NCBI GenBank assembly: GCA_037102815.1
Contig: BTPP01000013.1
Location: 372,001 to 436,000, forward strand
Origin: Neurospora intermedia
Taxonomy: Eukaryota > Ascomycota > Sordariomycetes > Sordariales > Sordariaceae
Direction of reading: 5' to 3'
Length of the DNA stretch: 64,000 bases
Under the pieces are notes generated by a model that made no database searches, had not been told where the DNA came from, and was given only the letters and a program-made list of their open reading frames with translations. The position numbers and the translations under genes were made by a program. This document shows positions 33,416 to 45,936 of the stretch, in pieces; the stretch's first letter is position 1, and the number at the start of each line of letters is the position of its first letter.

Positions 33416-33828
33416 TTTGTTGAATATGCGTCCTTCGTCATTAGCTTACATGGGGATATTGTAGCCCGCCGATGAAGAGAGATGAATTGGTGTACTCGCT
33501 GAAGGTTGGCATATCCAGAAGGAACGCATATGGAAAAAGGCTGTAAGTAACCTATTGTGTGGCAATTTACAAGCTGGTAAACACTACCAGGTTTTCAGAT
33601 ATTGTTAGTTGTCATTGCTTGCAACATGGAACGATGCCCGTCCTAGACAACATTGAAGTCAAGCTGAACTGAAACCTGTTGAAGCGTTTGTGTTCAAAAC
33701 TATTCGTGAGTCAATCGACAGTCATACCCAAGCGCCAGCCTACCTGAATCCCCTTCCCGCTTATAATATCAGCACCTCGAGTCACTAGAGAGTACACTCA
33801 TTCTCGTAAGCCTGGACAGGGGCAATTA

Positions 33829-34421
33829 CCGAAGCGGGAAACCTAGGCTCTCAATAAGCATTGTCTAGCAGACAATACGTGTGAAGAAAATAAGAACTGT
33901 TTTCCAAACATTGATTGTCTATTAAACATTAATTGTCTCGCAAGCCCCCAGAAGTCAAAAGTATAGGGCATAACCTTCTATAATCTAGTGGTTTTCAATA
34001 GTGGCCTTTTTGCAGGGAAGGGATACTAGGTAAGGTGAAAGCTGGCATTTGAACTTGAAAGGTCTTTTGGAATAGCTTCAAAAAGTTGGTCACGAACAGG
34101 AATCGAACAACGGTCACGAGCAAGAATGAAAACAAATAAAGAACTACTTCAATAACCACTTAGCCACTGAGCTAATTGGTTATTTCTGGAAGAAATGACT
34201 GGTTCTTTCCGTTAATAAAGGGGACGTTGGGTATCGAGGGAAGGTAGGACTTTGAGACTTTGAAAAATTTCGAAATTTGGACCCGACCCAGCTCCAAAAC
34301 CAAGGACACTGTATTACAGCGCTTACCCCCTATAAAAAACATGCATTGTTTTTTAAACATTGATTGTGGCTATTGTCCAACAGCTACAACGCATGTCTGG
34401 AAATATATTTTCCCACTACGG
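33829..34421 (-). mobile_element. 594-bp-type inverted-repeat element, copy 2
   Basis: Inverted copy of 11642-12235 along its whole length, with TA on both sides (33827-33828 and 34422-34423) and the same ends. The pol III-like boxes are better preserved here: A box TAGCTCAGTGG (complement at 34164-34174) and B box GTTCGATTC (complement at 34100-34108). Similar length and shared ends show that it is a discrete element and not a segmental duplication. Confidence 0.8.
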
Positions 34422-34423
34422 TA

Positions 34424-35404
34424 GTCAAAAATGAAGCTGCTAGCTTGAAAGATTTTCATATCTAAAAGCACAGGCAGAGCCAACAGCATTCTTGTCCACC
34501 GCGTCTCAAGAGTCAAAACTAGGTAAGAAGGGAGAGGGGAGGAGTGTCATTTGAGAGGAAAGATGATGGGAAAGATGGAAGTAAAGGCAATAAGAGTACA
34601 GTCAAAGGGGTTTAATAGAAGGGCGATGAGAAATACCTCGTTGATGAGTCCCGGAAGTTGGTTTCATCACATTGGGAACACCAAATAACGGTACCTCCCT
34701 ACATAGAGGCATCTCTGATTATCCAGCGGATTCAGTCTAACAAAGGGTACATGTAGGTAAGGTTGAAGCTGGTCAGTTATTAGCCCGAAACTTCAGGTGC
34801 TTAATATATGCCTGTAAAAGGGCTGGACAGAATAGAAGTATAAAGTTTGAACAAATTTGAGCAGGAGTACATTTATTACCTCCATCGTCGAAGAAGTCAC
34901 CCATTAGCGGAAAGAGGAGGCTGAATTCGGCATCCAGTCCAGTCAAGGATATGTAACTCTTATGGATTCATCAAGTCCAGGGCAGGTATATATCCGAAGC
35001 GAACTCGAGTCGACGTCGCGGCTGTCGAAAGAGGACGGGAGGCAGCCGCCAATTTGGCTTCTTGAAGATAGGTACCTGTAGCACCCAGTGAATGGTTCTT
35101 TGCACAATGTCCATGCAGGTTTCTACTGCCGGCCGAGACAGGATGCTTTCCGCTGCTTCATGCCTGTCCACCAGGAAGATGCACATGTGTACAGGTCCGT
35201 AGCGTTTAGCAGCTGTAAAGTCTGGAGACAACGAAAGTTACCTCTACCTACTTGGCCCCTAGAGGTAGGGCTCGCGCTTTTTTTTTTTTTTAACACCTCA
35301 CACAACTACCTCAGTAGAGGTACCTTACTTGCCATCCCTTGCGCCGATTGCACATAGACAACTAGAGGCCATTTTCACGATTCAGTCCATTACTACGACA
35401 AACT
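34424..35404. other. Intergenic region upstream of the DUF6604-like gene
   Basis: No supported gene. Has a T11-13 run at about 35280 and a TAGAGGTACC motif at about 35315. Confidence 0.5.
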
Positions 35405-38175
35405 ATGTTGCCTTCAAACCTCATCGGTATCTACGCTGAGTACAAGCGAGACACCAACGACATCGCTTCCTGGCTGGCCTCGAGCGCAAGAATATGTGGT
35501 TACCCTACCGAGAAACTTTCCCTCGGGTCCTGGAATTCGTCCCCATCTACAGAAGCAGCGAAGCCAACAGGACGCTTGAAAGGGAAAGCACGAGAACAGG
35601 CCAAGCAAGCGACTAGCTTCACCGCGACATCTATCACCCCGCCAAAGTCCTATACACTAGCGGTTGCCGACTTCGTGCCGCTCGCTCAATTCATCGTGCG
35701 ATCCAAGAGACCGGTTGTCTCTGTGTCTCCGGCCGTGGTTTCCATTCTCAACCGTGCAATATCTGCGCGTTCGAACTTTGGGCGGCTTTTGGGAGACCAG
35801 AAGATACGATACTCGATCCATACAGCGACGCTACACATCAACACTTTGTTGAAGTCTTGGATAAAGTCAGAAAGATCCTCCTATCGAAGGTGCCACCCGC
35901 GATCCGTACCGCAGATGAGGTGAACGGAGCCCAACATCTATCAAATCAATTTGGACTTCTTCAAATTCAGCAGCCATGTCTCAACGTCGTCAACGCCAAG
36001 CCCAGCATACTAAAGACCGAGAAAAAAGACAATCACCCTGCGGTCGTTCAGGAAGACAAGACCGAATACATAGCAGAAGAGCCTTCCTCTCGCTCCGATG
36101 CAGTCGCTGCCTACTGCATGCTATTCCAGGACATCACAATCATTCGCGGAGCTGTCATGGACATCTGGGCGGGCGTCCGCGACGGCACCACCGACTATGT
36201 CGCAGCATCCATCGCCACCGACACCGCTATCGGTATGATTCGAGACATTGCAGACACCGTGACTAGCGTGATGAAGCCTCATGGAGGGATCATACACATT
36301 ATGCGGCTGTTTCACATTGTTAGATGCAGAACTCGCGGCATTGGCATGGCAGCTGTCCGCTTCGAAGATTGTGAAAAACTACTTCACGACACGTACGAGC
36401 TGGCTCTGCACAACTTAATGCTTCCAAGCATGATGTTGAGTACACTTGTAGAGTCCCCCGCGACCGACAGCGTGGGCTGTTGGCTCTCTCTACTCGAATA
36501 TAGTGATGAGGACGCCATCTCTGGGGTCGGGTGGGACAAAGATACAAGGTGGTTGAATCTTTGCGTCTCGGAGTGTACCGTGCTCGCGGAAGGGTTTGAA
36601 GATGACGAAAGGCTTTATCCTGTGAGGGACATGTTCGTTCAAGGAGTGCAGGAGACGATGAACACGAAGGAGGTACCGTTTTATGCAATCATCGCCGCCC
36701 AGCTCAACCTGGATATTCATCATGTCTTGGGGAAGAAGACAAAGGATGTTGCAAGGGAAGCTTTGAGGGAACTATCGGAAATAAGAAAGGATGTGTCGAG
36801 TATTCTCGACTGCCACGGCGAGGACAGTTATCTTGAGCATCAACTGAAGCTCCTGAACTACGTTCTTTCCGATCCCGTCAAGCAAGTGAAGGATTGGTCC
36901 CTAGAACCCGGTTTGCCTGTGGCCAAGGCTCACCAGACCTTGGAGCTTTTACCCGTCTTGACAGGCCAATTGGTTCACCACTACCGAGTAGCCATCAACC
37001 AGTTTGCAATCAGGATTGCAACCGTGACGGGGTCAATCCAATATGCAACACAGCTCTACCATGCCCTCCGCACAGAAAGCCTGGTCAAAGCAGAGTGGCC
37101 AGACCTGGACCATGCCCGAAGACTGCTAGGCGAGTCAAGCTTCTACGTGGGAAGTCTTCCCAAGAACATTCCAGAGTACATGTCAAAGTTCTCTCTTCAA
37201 GCCGGCCTGTCTCCGGCAGCAAAGGCCCGACAAGGTCGAAGCAAGAAGAGGAGCAATAGACAAGCTCGGGAAGCGGATAGGTCACAGTACACCACAGCAG
37301 GACCACGAATGATCGCTGACGGGGATGACCGCCTTCCTTTTTCCAAGAAGTTCATCAAGCTGCATGAGTCGAAATGGAAAAAGGAGTTGGAGGTGTGGTC
37401 GAGGGAACTTTTGCGGGATATCATCGCGACGGTGAACGTCGAGCCCATTACCCTCAGCAAGAGTGAAGGCAATTCGAGGAGCTCAGATAGCCAAGAGGAT
37501 AAGAGTGACTCCCGGCTTCGGTGCGTACTCTTGAAGCTTGCTGAAACTTTGCACGATGAATCGCGCAGTCTTTGCTTCCCACTGCTCAAAGTACACCAAT
37601 CCTCATGGGAGTTATTGACAACCGCCCGCGATAGATGCGGTCCTATGCTGCGCGCATACTTTCGCGAGCCAGACTTTGAGGATGACGAGTTGACTTGGTT
37701 CATCACCGGATACATCTTCTCGGCAGCGTGTAGAGCGCACGACAAGAATCGCATTGGCCTACCCTTGAAACAGAGTCCAGACTTGAGGCCGCTAAAGATG
37801 GCGGGTGAGGTCTGTGAGAGACTCTTGACCAGCAGGAGGGACTTTGGGACACGGGCTCTACGGTGGATGCAAGGTGGTGGTAAACCTCCACAGCAAGATG
37901 GTGAAGATGTAGTTGTTGGGCACGAAGCAATCGAGAACACTTGCCTCAACGGTACGGGCGTCAAGGATAAAGAGCCTGGTGTTACATGCCACGGGATTAC
38001 AGGGTCCGACCATCATGCCGACAAAACAAGAGTTGAGGTTCAGGATTTGTACAGGACAAGTGTTGGGCAGACGGAGGTTGATGCAGGTCAATCAAATGGT
38101 AAATGTACAAGTAATGTGGGTACAGGTACATATATCGGGACTGCAAATGTCGAGGAACTTCCTCTGGAGATGTAA
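35405..38175 (+). CDS. DUF6604-like fungal protein, with an apparent -1 frameshift
   Basis: About 920 residues if the frame change is real. The first 130 codons (frame of 35405) match the N-terminal DUF6604 pattern: YAEYKRDTNDIASWLASSAR, then a Lys-rich RLKGKAREQAK, YTLAVADFVPLAQFI and ILNRAISAR. The family continues in another frame with DPYSDATHQHFVEVLDKVRK from about 35815 and stays open to the TAA-containing end at 38175. The switch lies between about 35765 and 35812 and equals one missing base. The only GT..AG that repairs the frame is about 32 bp, too short for a Neurospora intron. The middle and C-terminal parts are helical without a known motif; the last 100 residues are low complexity. 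The function of DUF6604 proteins is not known. It could be a recent pseudogene or a sequence error. Confidence 0.65.
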
Positions 38176-40067
38176 CACAAGTACCTCCTGATAGAGATGT
38201 GGAATATGGGTACGCTAGATGGAGTTCTCTGAGTGTGAAGATGGACGCGTAAAGAGAGAACCCAAACCAGACGCGTTGACGCGATGTGAATGAAGGAATT
38301 GCACGGACGACTTTCCCAAGTGACCAATCCATCTTCACTAGAAAATGATGTCAATCCGGGTATTGACCGCATGTTCGGTAGACGTGATCGGGCTGTGGAC
38401 CGGGAAAATGCCAGGTGATGCCATGAGGTTTTTGCATTCGACGGATTCGTTCGACATGTTCCATTGTGTGAAACCATGGATGGAGAATTTGTTGGCCCTT
38501 GAAGAGGGAAACGCAGAGTCGAAAGAGTAGGCACCGAACAGTCGCACATCGCGGTGTTACTGCTGATAGATTGCAGATAGCTGGCGGGATCGTTTACTCG
38601 CGAGCGTTAACGTGAGTGAGCACATGCAGCTGATGTTGCCGCTTTCAGGCGTCGGTTAAAGTGATGCCTATCTGTTGGTAAAATGGCGGGGCATTCGTCT
38701 CGGGCCTGGGCGACAGTAAGGATCTCGAAAGCAAGTTAATGGGGGATGGGCTGGAGATGCAGTGACTGCTGCTGGCAGAGAGAACGGCGTTGTTGGATTG
38801 ATGAGTGCAACTTCGACACTTTGAGGGACCGAAGTGGAAGTGGAAGCTTGCGGCAGAATGACAGGCGGGGTTCACTTGCCGGGTGGCGGGTGCCCCTGCT
38901 TACCTCTTTATCGGATCCGAGTCATCTTGTGCCACAAACTTCCCCGCCTTGGTTTCTAGGAATCTCGGCTTCATGCTTTCCCTTCCCTACCTACCTCTAC
39001 CGACAGTACTTTCTGCTTCCATTCAAGATCTCAGTTATTCACGGGAACGAGGCGACGATTCGAAAAGAAAGACTCCATTCAGAAGAGCAGTAGCTCGGGT
39101 TGCTAGGGCTCAGCACAGCGACAACCACAATGCCTGTATGTACACGGGCTACATAGATGATGATCTACTGTATCATTCATCCAATGCCCGTGCACATGGG
39201 ATTTCTGTGTGTTTGGGTAAGATATTCCGAACGGTGTCTCTTCGGTACAACCCTCCATCTTCTGTTTACCCGTCCCTGTCAATCTTCCAACGTCGCATAT
39301 CTCGTCTTACCCCGCACTCAACTCTCTCCCACGTTTTTCCTCGGATCGCAGGGTCCACGGATCAACATCTTGTCGTTACGCTTCGGTAGCTAACCTTGTG
39401 AGAACAGAACAGTCTAGGTCCGTCAAGAGCAAGCTGTACATCGATGTGGGGCCCATACAACGCAATTGTATGCAGACTCGACAAGCCTTTTCGACCGGAA
39501 AGCGAGCCATGACGGGCATCCGCATATACCTCCATTCTCCGCGTTCGCGACAACATCCTCCGATCTCAGTCGGTTACTCTGCCGCACCGCTCGTTAGGGG
39601 TAGTCGCACCATACGGACGGCCCAGCCAAAACAATACTGTACACATAAGCAACTAGAAGATGCAGTCGGCATCGTACGCTGCGCTAGACCCTATGTCCCG
39701 CCACTTCCATAGCAGGTACGTAATCGACGAGGGAAACCGGATCGGTGACGGTATGCTTGGCCAACATGTTAGTCTCGAAACAGCCGCTCAGATGGTAAGC
39801 GTGCGCCCATGATCAAAGTAAGGCACTGCCCTACGTGGCTGGCTTCCTTGAGTGTGTTCGCTTGCGGCTATTGCACCAGATTCTAGCCAGTCTTTAGCCA
39901 TCTAGTCGTCTTCTCGGAAGCCTGCTTTGGTTTTTTCCGGCTTCAATTTTGCCGCTGGAAATATTGGGCGGGGAAGAAGTCGATGATGAAAATGTTGTCG
40001 ACGTCCTCGAAGATGGAGAGCTTGTCCATCTCCTCGGCCCTCTGTACCCCAACTGTCCAGAAGCATC
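38176..40067. other. Intergenic region upstream of the carboxylesterase gene
   Basis: 1.9 kb without a supported gene. Weak coding-like text on either strand at about 39950-40060 lies directly before the esterase start and is probably its leader. Confidence 0.45.
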
Positions 40068-42010
40068 ATGGCTCTTCTTCGCTATCTTACAGCCTATCTG
40101 GCGGCAGGCTTAATTGTCACTGGAGCCATACTGGCAAGTCCTTTCAGCAATGCTGTCCATGATGCCGACATCGCCACCGGCTTCGTCTCTGAGCTTACGC
40201 AGAACATCACGGCTGTCCATCAAGAGCACCAGCAAATACACAGGCATGCTCTAGTCTGTAGCCAGTCTTCCACCCTCATGGTTGATGTAGGCTACGCCAA
40301 GTACCAAGGCCAACAATATTCCTCTACCGGCGTGAATGTTTGGAAAGGGTAAGAAGCGCCAGTCCTACATCGATATCTGAACCCGTGCTGCATACGGTTT
40401 ACTGACAGCGTATGGCTAGAATCCGGTATGCAACTGCTGCAAGATGGCAACCCCCGCGTCTTCCACCGCCGCGTCCCAATGCCCCTATCACTCCAGCGAC
40501 GAAACAAAGTGCTCAGTGCCCCAATTCCAGCCCATCTGTGGGCGGTTCATCCCAAATTGAGGACGATGAGGACTGCCTTTTCCTCAACGTCTATGCCCCC
40601 GCCAAGGCGCAAAACCTCCCTGTCCTTGTCTGGATTCATGGTGGGGGCTACGGCTTGGGAAACAACGTTCAGGACATGACCGAGATCATCAACGCAAACA
40701 ACCAAGGCTTCCTTGTCGTCTCCATCCAGTACCGCCTCGGCGCCTTTGGCTTCCTTGCTTCACAAGAAGTCAAGAACAAGGGTGTTGTCAATGCTGGTCT
40801 CCTCGACCAGGCCTTTGCTCTCGCATGGGTCAAGCTGTTCATCTGCGAATTTGGCGGCAACCCACTAGCTGTCACTATCGCAGGCGAGTCCGCTGGCGCC
40901 GGCTCCGTCATGTATCACAACCTTGCCGTCAACGGTACTCTGGGTCCGCTTCTTTTTGACAAATCCATTGTCAACTCGCCCTACCTTCCATTCCAGTACA
41001 ACTACAACGATGCTATCCCTACTTCTAGATACTTTGCCTTCGCTCAAGCTGCCGGTTGTCCCAGCAGCGGGGACGTGTTCGCCTGTCTTCGGAGCAAAGA
41101 TTCGACCACACTACAACAAGCTAACTACGTTGTCACTAACCAAGCTCCTTATGGCTACTGGGCTTTCTACCCCGTCACCGACCACGCCTACATTATGAGT
41201 CTTGCCAGCCAACAGCTTGTCGACAAGCAAGTGAACGGTATGAAGCTTCTCGTTGGGTTCAATGCTAACGAAGGCCCTCTGTTTGTCCCCAACAACATCG
41301 ACACCGAGTCACAACTCGCCGAATGGCTCAAGGTGGAGTTTCCCAGGTTGTCCGCGACCCAAATTGATTCCATCCTCGCCGCGAACCTCAACAGTAACCC
41401 AACTAACCGCGCGGGCCCCTTCTATGAAACGAGTGGTCTTTCCGGCGCCAACGTGCTGAACATGTCTGGTGGTGCCAACGGCCAACAACAGCGCGGCTAC
41501 AACATCTACGCCGAAGCCACCTTTGTCTGCCCAGCCTACTGGTTTGCCTCTGCATTCACCGGCTCTAGCGCTAAGAAGGCCTACACATACCAATACTCCG
41601 TCCCCTTTGCCCGGCACGGCACCGACATCGCCGGCTACTTTGGTCCGCAAACTGAGAACCAATCTAACGACTTCGTTCTTGCCTTCCGCCGCATCTGGGG
41701 TAACTTCATCACTACTGACAACCCATCCATCACCAGCCCGCTCGCCAACGGACAGTCAACGGGGAATACGAGCGCACATCCTATTTCGGCTTGGCCGGCT
41801 TGGACTGAGACTGCTCCGAAGATGGTGAATCTGAATGAGACAGGTGGTGTGCAGTACCAGGCACCGACGCAATGGGGTTTCAATGTGACGCAGTCCAAGG
41901 ATCCCGGCTTAGAGAATGCTATCACTATCGTGGATGCTGACTCGTGGGAGGGAGGGAGAGGGCAGAGGTGCGCCTTCTGGAAGCAATTAGCTCCTAGCAT
42001 TCCGGCGTAG
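40068..42010 (+). CDS. Secreted carboxylesterase (type B, cholinesterase-like)
   Basis: Two exons, 40068-40348 and 40420-42010, give 623 residues. The 71-bp intron has a GTAAGA donor, an ACTGAC branch site and a GCTAG acceptor, joining VNVWKG to IRYATAARWQPPR. The N-terminal hydrophobic stretch (residues 6-24) is a signal peptide or anchor. The alpha/beta-hydrolase features are intact: LVWIHGGGYGLGN (oxyanion hole), EDCLFLNVYAP, and the nucleophile elbow IAGESAGAGS with Ser codon 40889-40891. A candidate His is in RHGTDIAGYFG. Several N-x-S/T sites fit a secreted glycoprotein. An esterase of this type near the gh3-3 gene is part of the N. crassa cellulose-induced secretome as I recall. The natural substrate is unknown. 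Confidence 0.92.
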
Positions 42011-42590
42011 ATAACTGCATGGGGATGACGGGACGATGGTTTGAACGTATCTTTAACCAACTTCTTACCCCAATGTTCAAACAGCTCAATATCATGCTCT
42101 CTGCTTGCTCCATCTTGCCCTGCGCACTTTCATGCCTTGTCTACGCGTCGCAGCCCAGTGTTCCCGTCGCAAAGTCTTGCACCGTCGTTTGACACATCCG
42201 TTGCAGTTGCACAGTTGCTCCAATGGAAGGGATCAGCCTAGCTCACGGAGAGTAGGTCACTTGGGTACCAAGTACTTGCCTTCAACATATACGTATCCCA
42301 GGTCTGTCGGGATGTCTCCCGACGGATCATAGGAGGCGGGCACTGCTGTCGCCAGGCCGGCCAGAACAAGATGTCAAGTTGATGCAATGCACAACAATCT
42401 ACGGTGATAAGAATCATGTTCTGTTGCAGACTATTATGCCGACCGGTTATATGTTCACTGGACATGTCTCGTTACTGGGTTCGCAAGGTCCTAGATAACG
42501 ATCAACGCATGTTCATTTTCCCTTGCTACTTTTCCGTCTTCACTTTCTGTCATAGACGTCTCCCGCATCATGGTATCATCGCATTTCCAC
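42011..42590. other. Intergenic region, convergent 3' ends
   Basis: Lies between the ends of the esterase and the DUF1993 genes. No gene or repeat recognised. Confidence 0.5.
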
Positions 42591-43187
42591 TTAGGCAACG
42601 AAGTTGCGCGCCAGGAAGCTCTGGATGTAATCCTTTTTGCCGAGCGGCACGCCCTTGCTCCTGAGGATCGCGTACGCGGTCTGCACATGGAAGAAGAAGT
42701 TGGGGATGCTGTGTCCGAGGACAGTGCCCTTGCCAGTGCTCTTAAGGGTCTTGGGACCGAGGACCCTATCAAATGTTCCCGTTAGTATGTTCCGTTTTCA
42801 GTTATAACGACAGAACATCCCTTCGACTCACAGGTCAGCCGGCTGCTCAGCAAAAGCATCAATGACGTTAGCATCCGCCTCCTCTACAAGCTTCTGCGCC
42901 TTCCCAATTCGCTCTCTCAACTCCGCTATCGTGGTCTCCTTATCTTCCCATTGCTGGAATACCTGTCCCTGAAGACGACCGAGCGTGCGATTTACGTGTT
43001 TTGTAGCGTTCTGGATCTGGAACGTGAATGGCTTCATGTCCTCGACGAGGCGGGCGTTGGGGTACTCGGCATCTGCGGAAAGGCCTTGGGAAGAGGCATA
43101 TTGCTCGGCGACATCAATAATATGAGAGAGAGTATCGAGGCCATCGGAGAAGGTTGAAAGGACGAGCTCCGAGAGTTGGATGGACAT
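42591..43187 (-). CDS. DUF1993 family protein
   Basis: Two exons, 42832-43187 and 42591-42765, give 176 residues. The 66-bp intron has a GTGAGT donor, an ACTAAC branch site and a GATAG acceptor. The start is the first ATG (MSIQLSELVLSTFSDGLDTL); the frame runs on upstream without one. It matches DUF1993 throughout: ARLVEDMKPFTFQIQNATKH, KETTIAELRERIGKAQKL, then the C-terminal block HSIPNFFFHVQTAYAILRSK followed by GVPLGKKDYIQSFL. Length is typical for the family. DUF1993 proteins belong to the DinB/YfiT-like four-helix fold; no reaction is established. Cytosolic by sequence. Confidence 0.9.
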
Positions 43188-43738
43188 AATAGATAGCCGA
43201 GCTTGGTAATAGTAAGGTGAGACGTTGTTGATGTTCACCTGTCGGATTCGGTATTAGTTGTGGAACTCGGAGAATAGAGTAGAGGTAAGGAGGATGAAGG
43301 TTTATTGAGGCAGAATGGAAGTGGATGATGAGGATAAGTAGAGGTAGCGTAAGGAACGTTACATTTCAGTTACGTCGACGGAATGCGACGCTGACATTCG
43401 AATTCACATTAGAACTTCATGTTTGGAAGGCACGGATGCTTGAGCCACCAACACTGCGGATTGAACCCGTCAGGTGCCTCTGCGATAACAATGCCATCCA
43501 TTCGAGATAGGCGTCTAGCGTGGTTCTACGGGCCGCCCGGAGCCTTCAGAGCCACACGAGCTACCCCCGAGACCTGCGTGTTACTGACCTTGAACGGCTA
43601 CGCCGGTGCACCAAGGCCAGGCGACCAGCGGTACGAGTTGGGTCACTGGATTAACATTGCACGACTGTCGCCTGTCTGCAAGGCTTGGAAGTGACTGGCA
43701 TGAACATTTCATGATGATGAAAAGCAAAAAGGCACCAT

Positions 43739-44254
43739 CTAAGCTTTCGTTCCCCCCTCGTCTGCCGACTTGCCTGGAACACGGGTTGCACATGTGACTC
43801 CACGCTTTGCCATCTCCTCGTTATGTGCCAGCATTCTAGCTTTCTCCTCCTCCGTAAATATCTTCGGAACATTTTCCGCATCGGGGTGGAACATGTCCCA
43901 ACGGGACACGTTGCGGCCGTCGGCGATACGCAGTCTCGGGGGAAGCGGCAGACCATCGTAGTATTCTCTAATCTGGGCTGGGTTAAGGCCAACCGCGTCG
44001 AGAACATTGCGTTCAGCGTCAAAAGTACGGAGCACGCCATCGAGGCCCAACGCACTCAAGCCCTGTCCGTCACTCTTCATCGATCTCCGGATATCGCTTA
44101 GAGACTTGTCGTCGCTTTCAGGCTGTTGATCTGTAGCCACTTGGGGCGAAGTCAGGGGGTTCTATAGTTGATTAACATGATGGTCAGCATAAGGTATATG
44201 TGTATTGACAATTAAGAGAGTTTGAGGAGCACTTGCTGCCGGTTTGTCCGCCAT
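43739..44254 (-). CDS. Small conserved protein of unknown function
   Basis: Two-exon model, 44210-44254 and 43739-44161, gives 155 residues. The 48-bp intron has a GTCAAT donor (unusual), a GCTGAC branch site and an ACTATAG acceptor. The start is MADKPAASAP. The first exon is short and is the weakest part of the model. The second exon is clearly coding: SLSDIRRSMKSDGQGLSALG, then a Pro-rich LPLPPRLRIADGRNVSRWD and a charged helix EEEKARMLAHNEEMAKRGV. No signal peptide or membrane segment. I do not recognise the family. It shares direction with the DUF1993 gene, with about 550 bp between. Confidence 0.65.
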
Positions 44255-45936
44255 ATTGCTAGCGAGTTGAGAAGTAATGACGGCGCGGCTTGAATATTTC
44301 GAGCAAGAATTACGTTTACCAAATGCGTAGAGGTAGTAATGTGACGGGACAGCTAAATGGGAGTATACGAGCTTGTGAAGCAAGTAGTGATAGTAGAAGT
44401 GGTTGGACTAGACGTAGCTAGGTAGGTGCCGGGGGTGCGGGCGGTGCAATATGCAGATGAGAGTAGTGGAAAGTTAGAGCGTCGAAAGATCGTGCCGATT
44501 ATGATGATAATGCGAGTAGGGCGTGGCGGGAGCAAGACACGGGGACAGCGCCAGCCGCAGCAGTAACGACCTCGACTATGGACTTACCTAGAGGTAGTAA
44601 CCAAAGCGTGGAGGGGTTGGCGGAGTGGGGCGAGACGAACGAGTGGGAAAGACCCGACCCGGAAATGTGTAGTAGCACTAGTAGGTAGTGTGTTGGTACC
44701 CAGGCAGCCCTCGGAACTGATCCCAATTGGACCGCGTTGACTACTACCAGTAAGACTCGTTGTAACCTGTTGGCCTGTTGCGAGTTGGCTCGGGGGTCGG
44801 CGCTGTGGGCTGAATCCTACATGTGTGGAGATAACGTACCTTTGCCGGATCGTGGTGGCAGGCTCTTGACAGAATTGATTAGCAGCTACCCCGACATATT
44901 GCCAGTTGTGCCGGTGAAGCTCGTTGTGAGTTCATCTACAGTCCGTCAACTACCTAGGTACCTCTTATTTTCTCTTGTTGGTCGGGCTGTCACCGATTGT
45001 TGTCTCCGTCTGGGCTAAGAGTTTCCGAATAAATCCGAATAAACTGACATCAGTTATGCCAAGTGCCAAGAGCCGAGCCTCTACCAGGGCAATTGCAACC
45101 CAGCCATTGTAGCTACCTCCAGGCATGTTTTCTGAGCAGACCATTTTCCAGCGCTTTGTTCAAACTCTGCTACCCTAGAGGTACCACGCGAAAAGAACAG
45201 TGCAATACCGCAAACATTCAACAAGTACGACCCGGCAATGGACAGTAGTCGCATTAGAACACGAACTCGCTACCAGGGACCCTAGTCAAATATGGTATGT
45301 TAAGAGTGAACTGGACCGTGGGCCCATGCCATCATGTCAGCTTGGGGGCCAGTTTTGCCCCAACCAGCATCTGGAATATGAGTCCACCATTCTTAAGGTG
45401 AGGTAAGCACGGCTATCCTTCCCAAGAGGTTGACTGTTTGGCCCGTTGTTCCTCATGTATGTACGTCGAACAAGCAATTCGAATGGGCACACTAATGCGA
45501 TTGGTGCCTACTTAGAAAACATGACCATACCTCTAGATCCCTGGGGTCGTCAACGCTATACTGTACGAGACGCACCTGCTCTCCTAATGAAGCCGGACTA
45601 TCTTAATCATGAAGAAAGTCTTGCCTTGTCCAGTTCCTGCTCTAGCATGCTCTTTTCATCGTGTTGACCCACGTTGTCTTAACAGGGACTCATCATTCTG
45701 CAGCCAACAACGCCGGATTACCGCCGTGTAACCATGCCCCCCAACGACAAGGCACAGATGGTAAGGTCCGGACGGAATCATGATAAATCGGTTAGTAAAG
45801 GTAGGTATATGTAGAGCAGCCTTCTCCTACTTGCTGAATGACCAGAGAACAGAGCCATCAAGCCGATCAATCCTCAACGCTCACAATCTTCTTCTACACC
45901 CTGCCCAAGATACCTCGCAATATTCTATTGCCCAAC
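44255..45936. other. Intergenic region
   Basis: 1.7 kb without a supported gene. CTAGGTACCTCT and CTAGAGGTACC motifs lie at about 44954 and 45177. The upstream region of the small secreted protein gene is at the right end. Confidence 0.45.

Noticed and set aside
11642-34421. The two 594-bp copies as LTRs of one large retroelement
   Set aside because: They are in inverted, not direct, orientation and enclose ordinary genes; each has its own inverted-repeat ends and TA flanks.
38883-39389. 168-codon plus-strand open frame upstream of the esterase gene
   Set aside because: No recognisable domain, no coding bias and overlapping frames of similar length; looks random.
39950-40067. Coding-like fragment on the minus strand (MDKLSIFEDVDNIFIIDF)
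   Set aside because: Short, isolated and equally readable on the other strand; probably the leader of the esterase gene.
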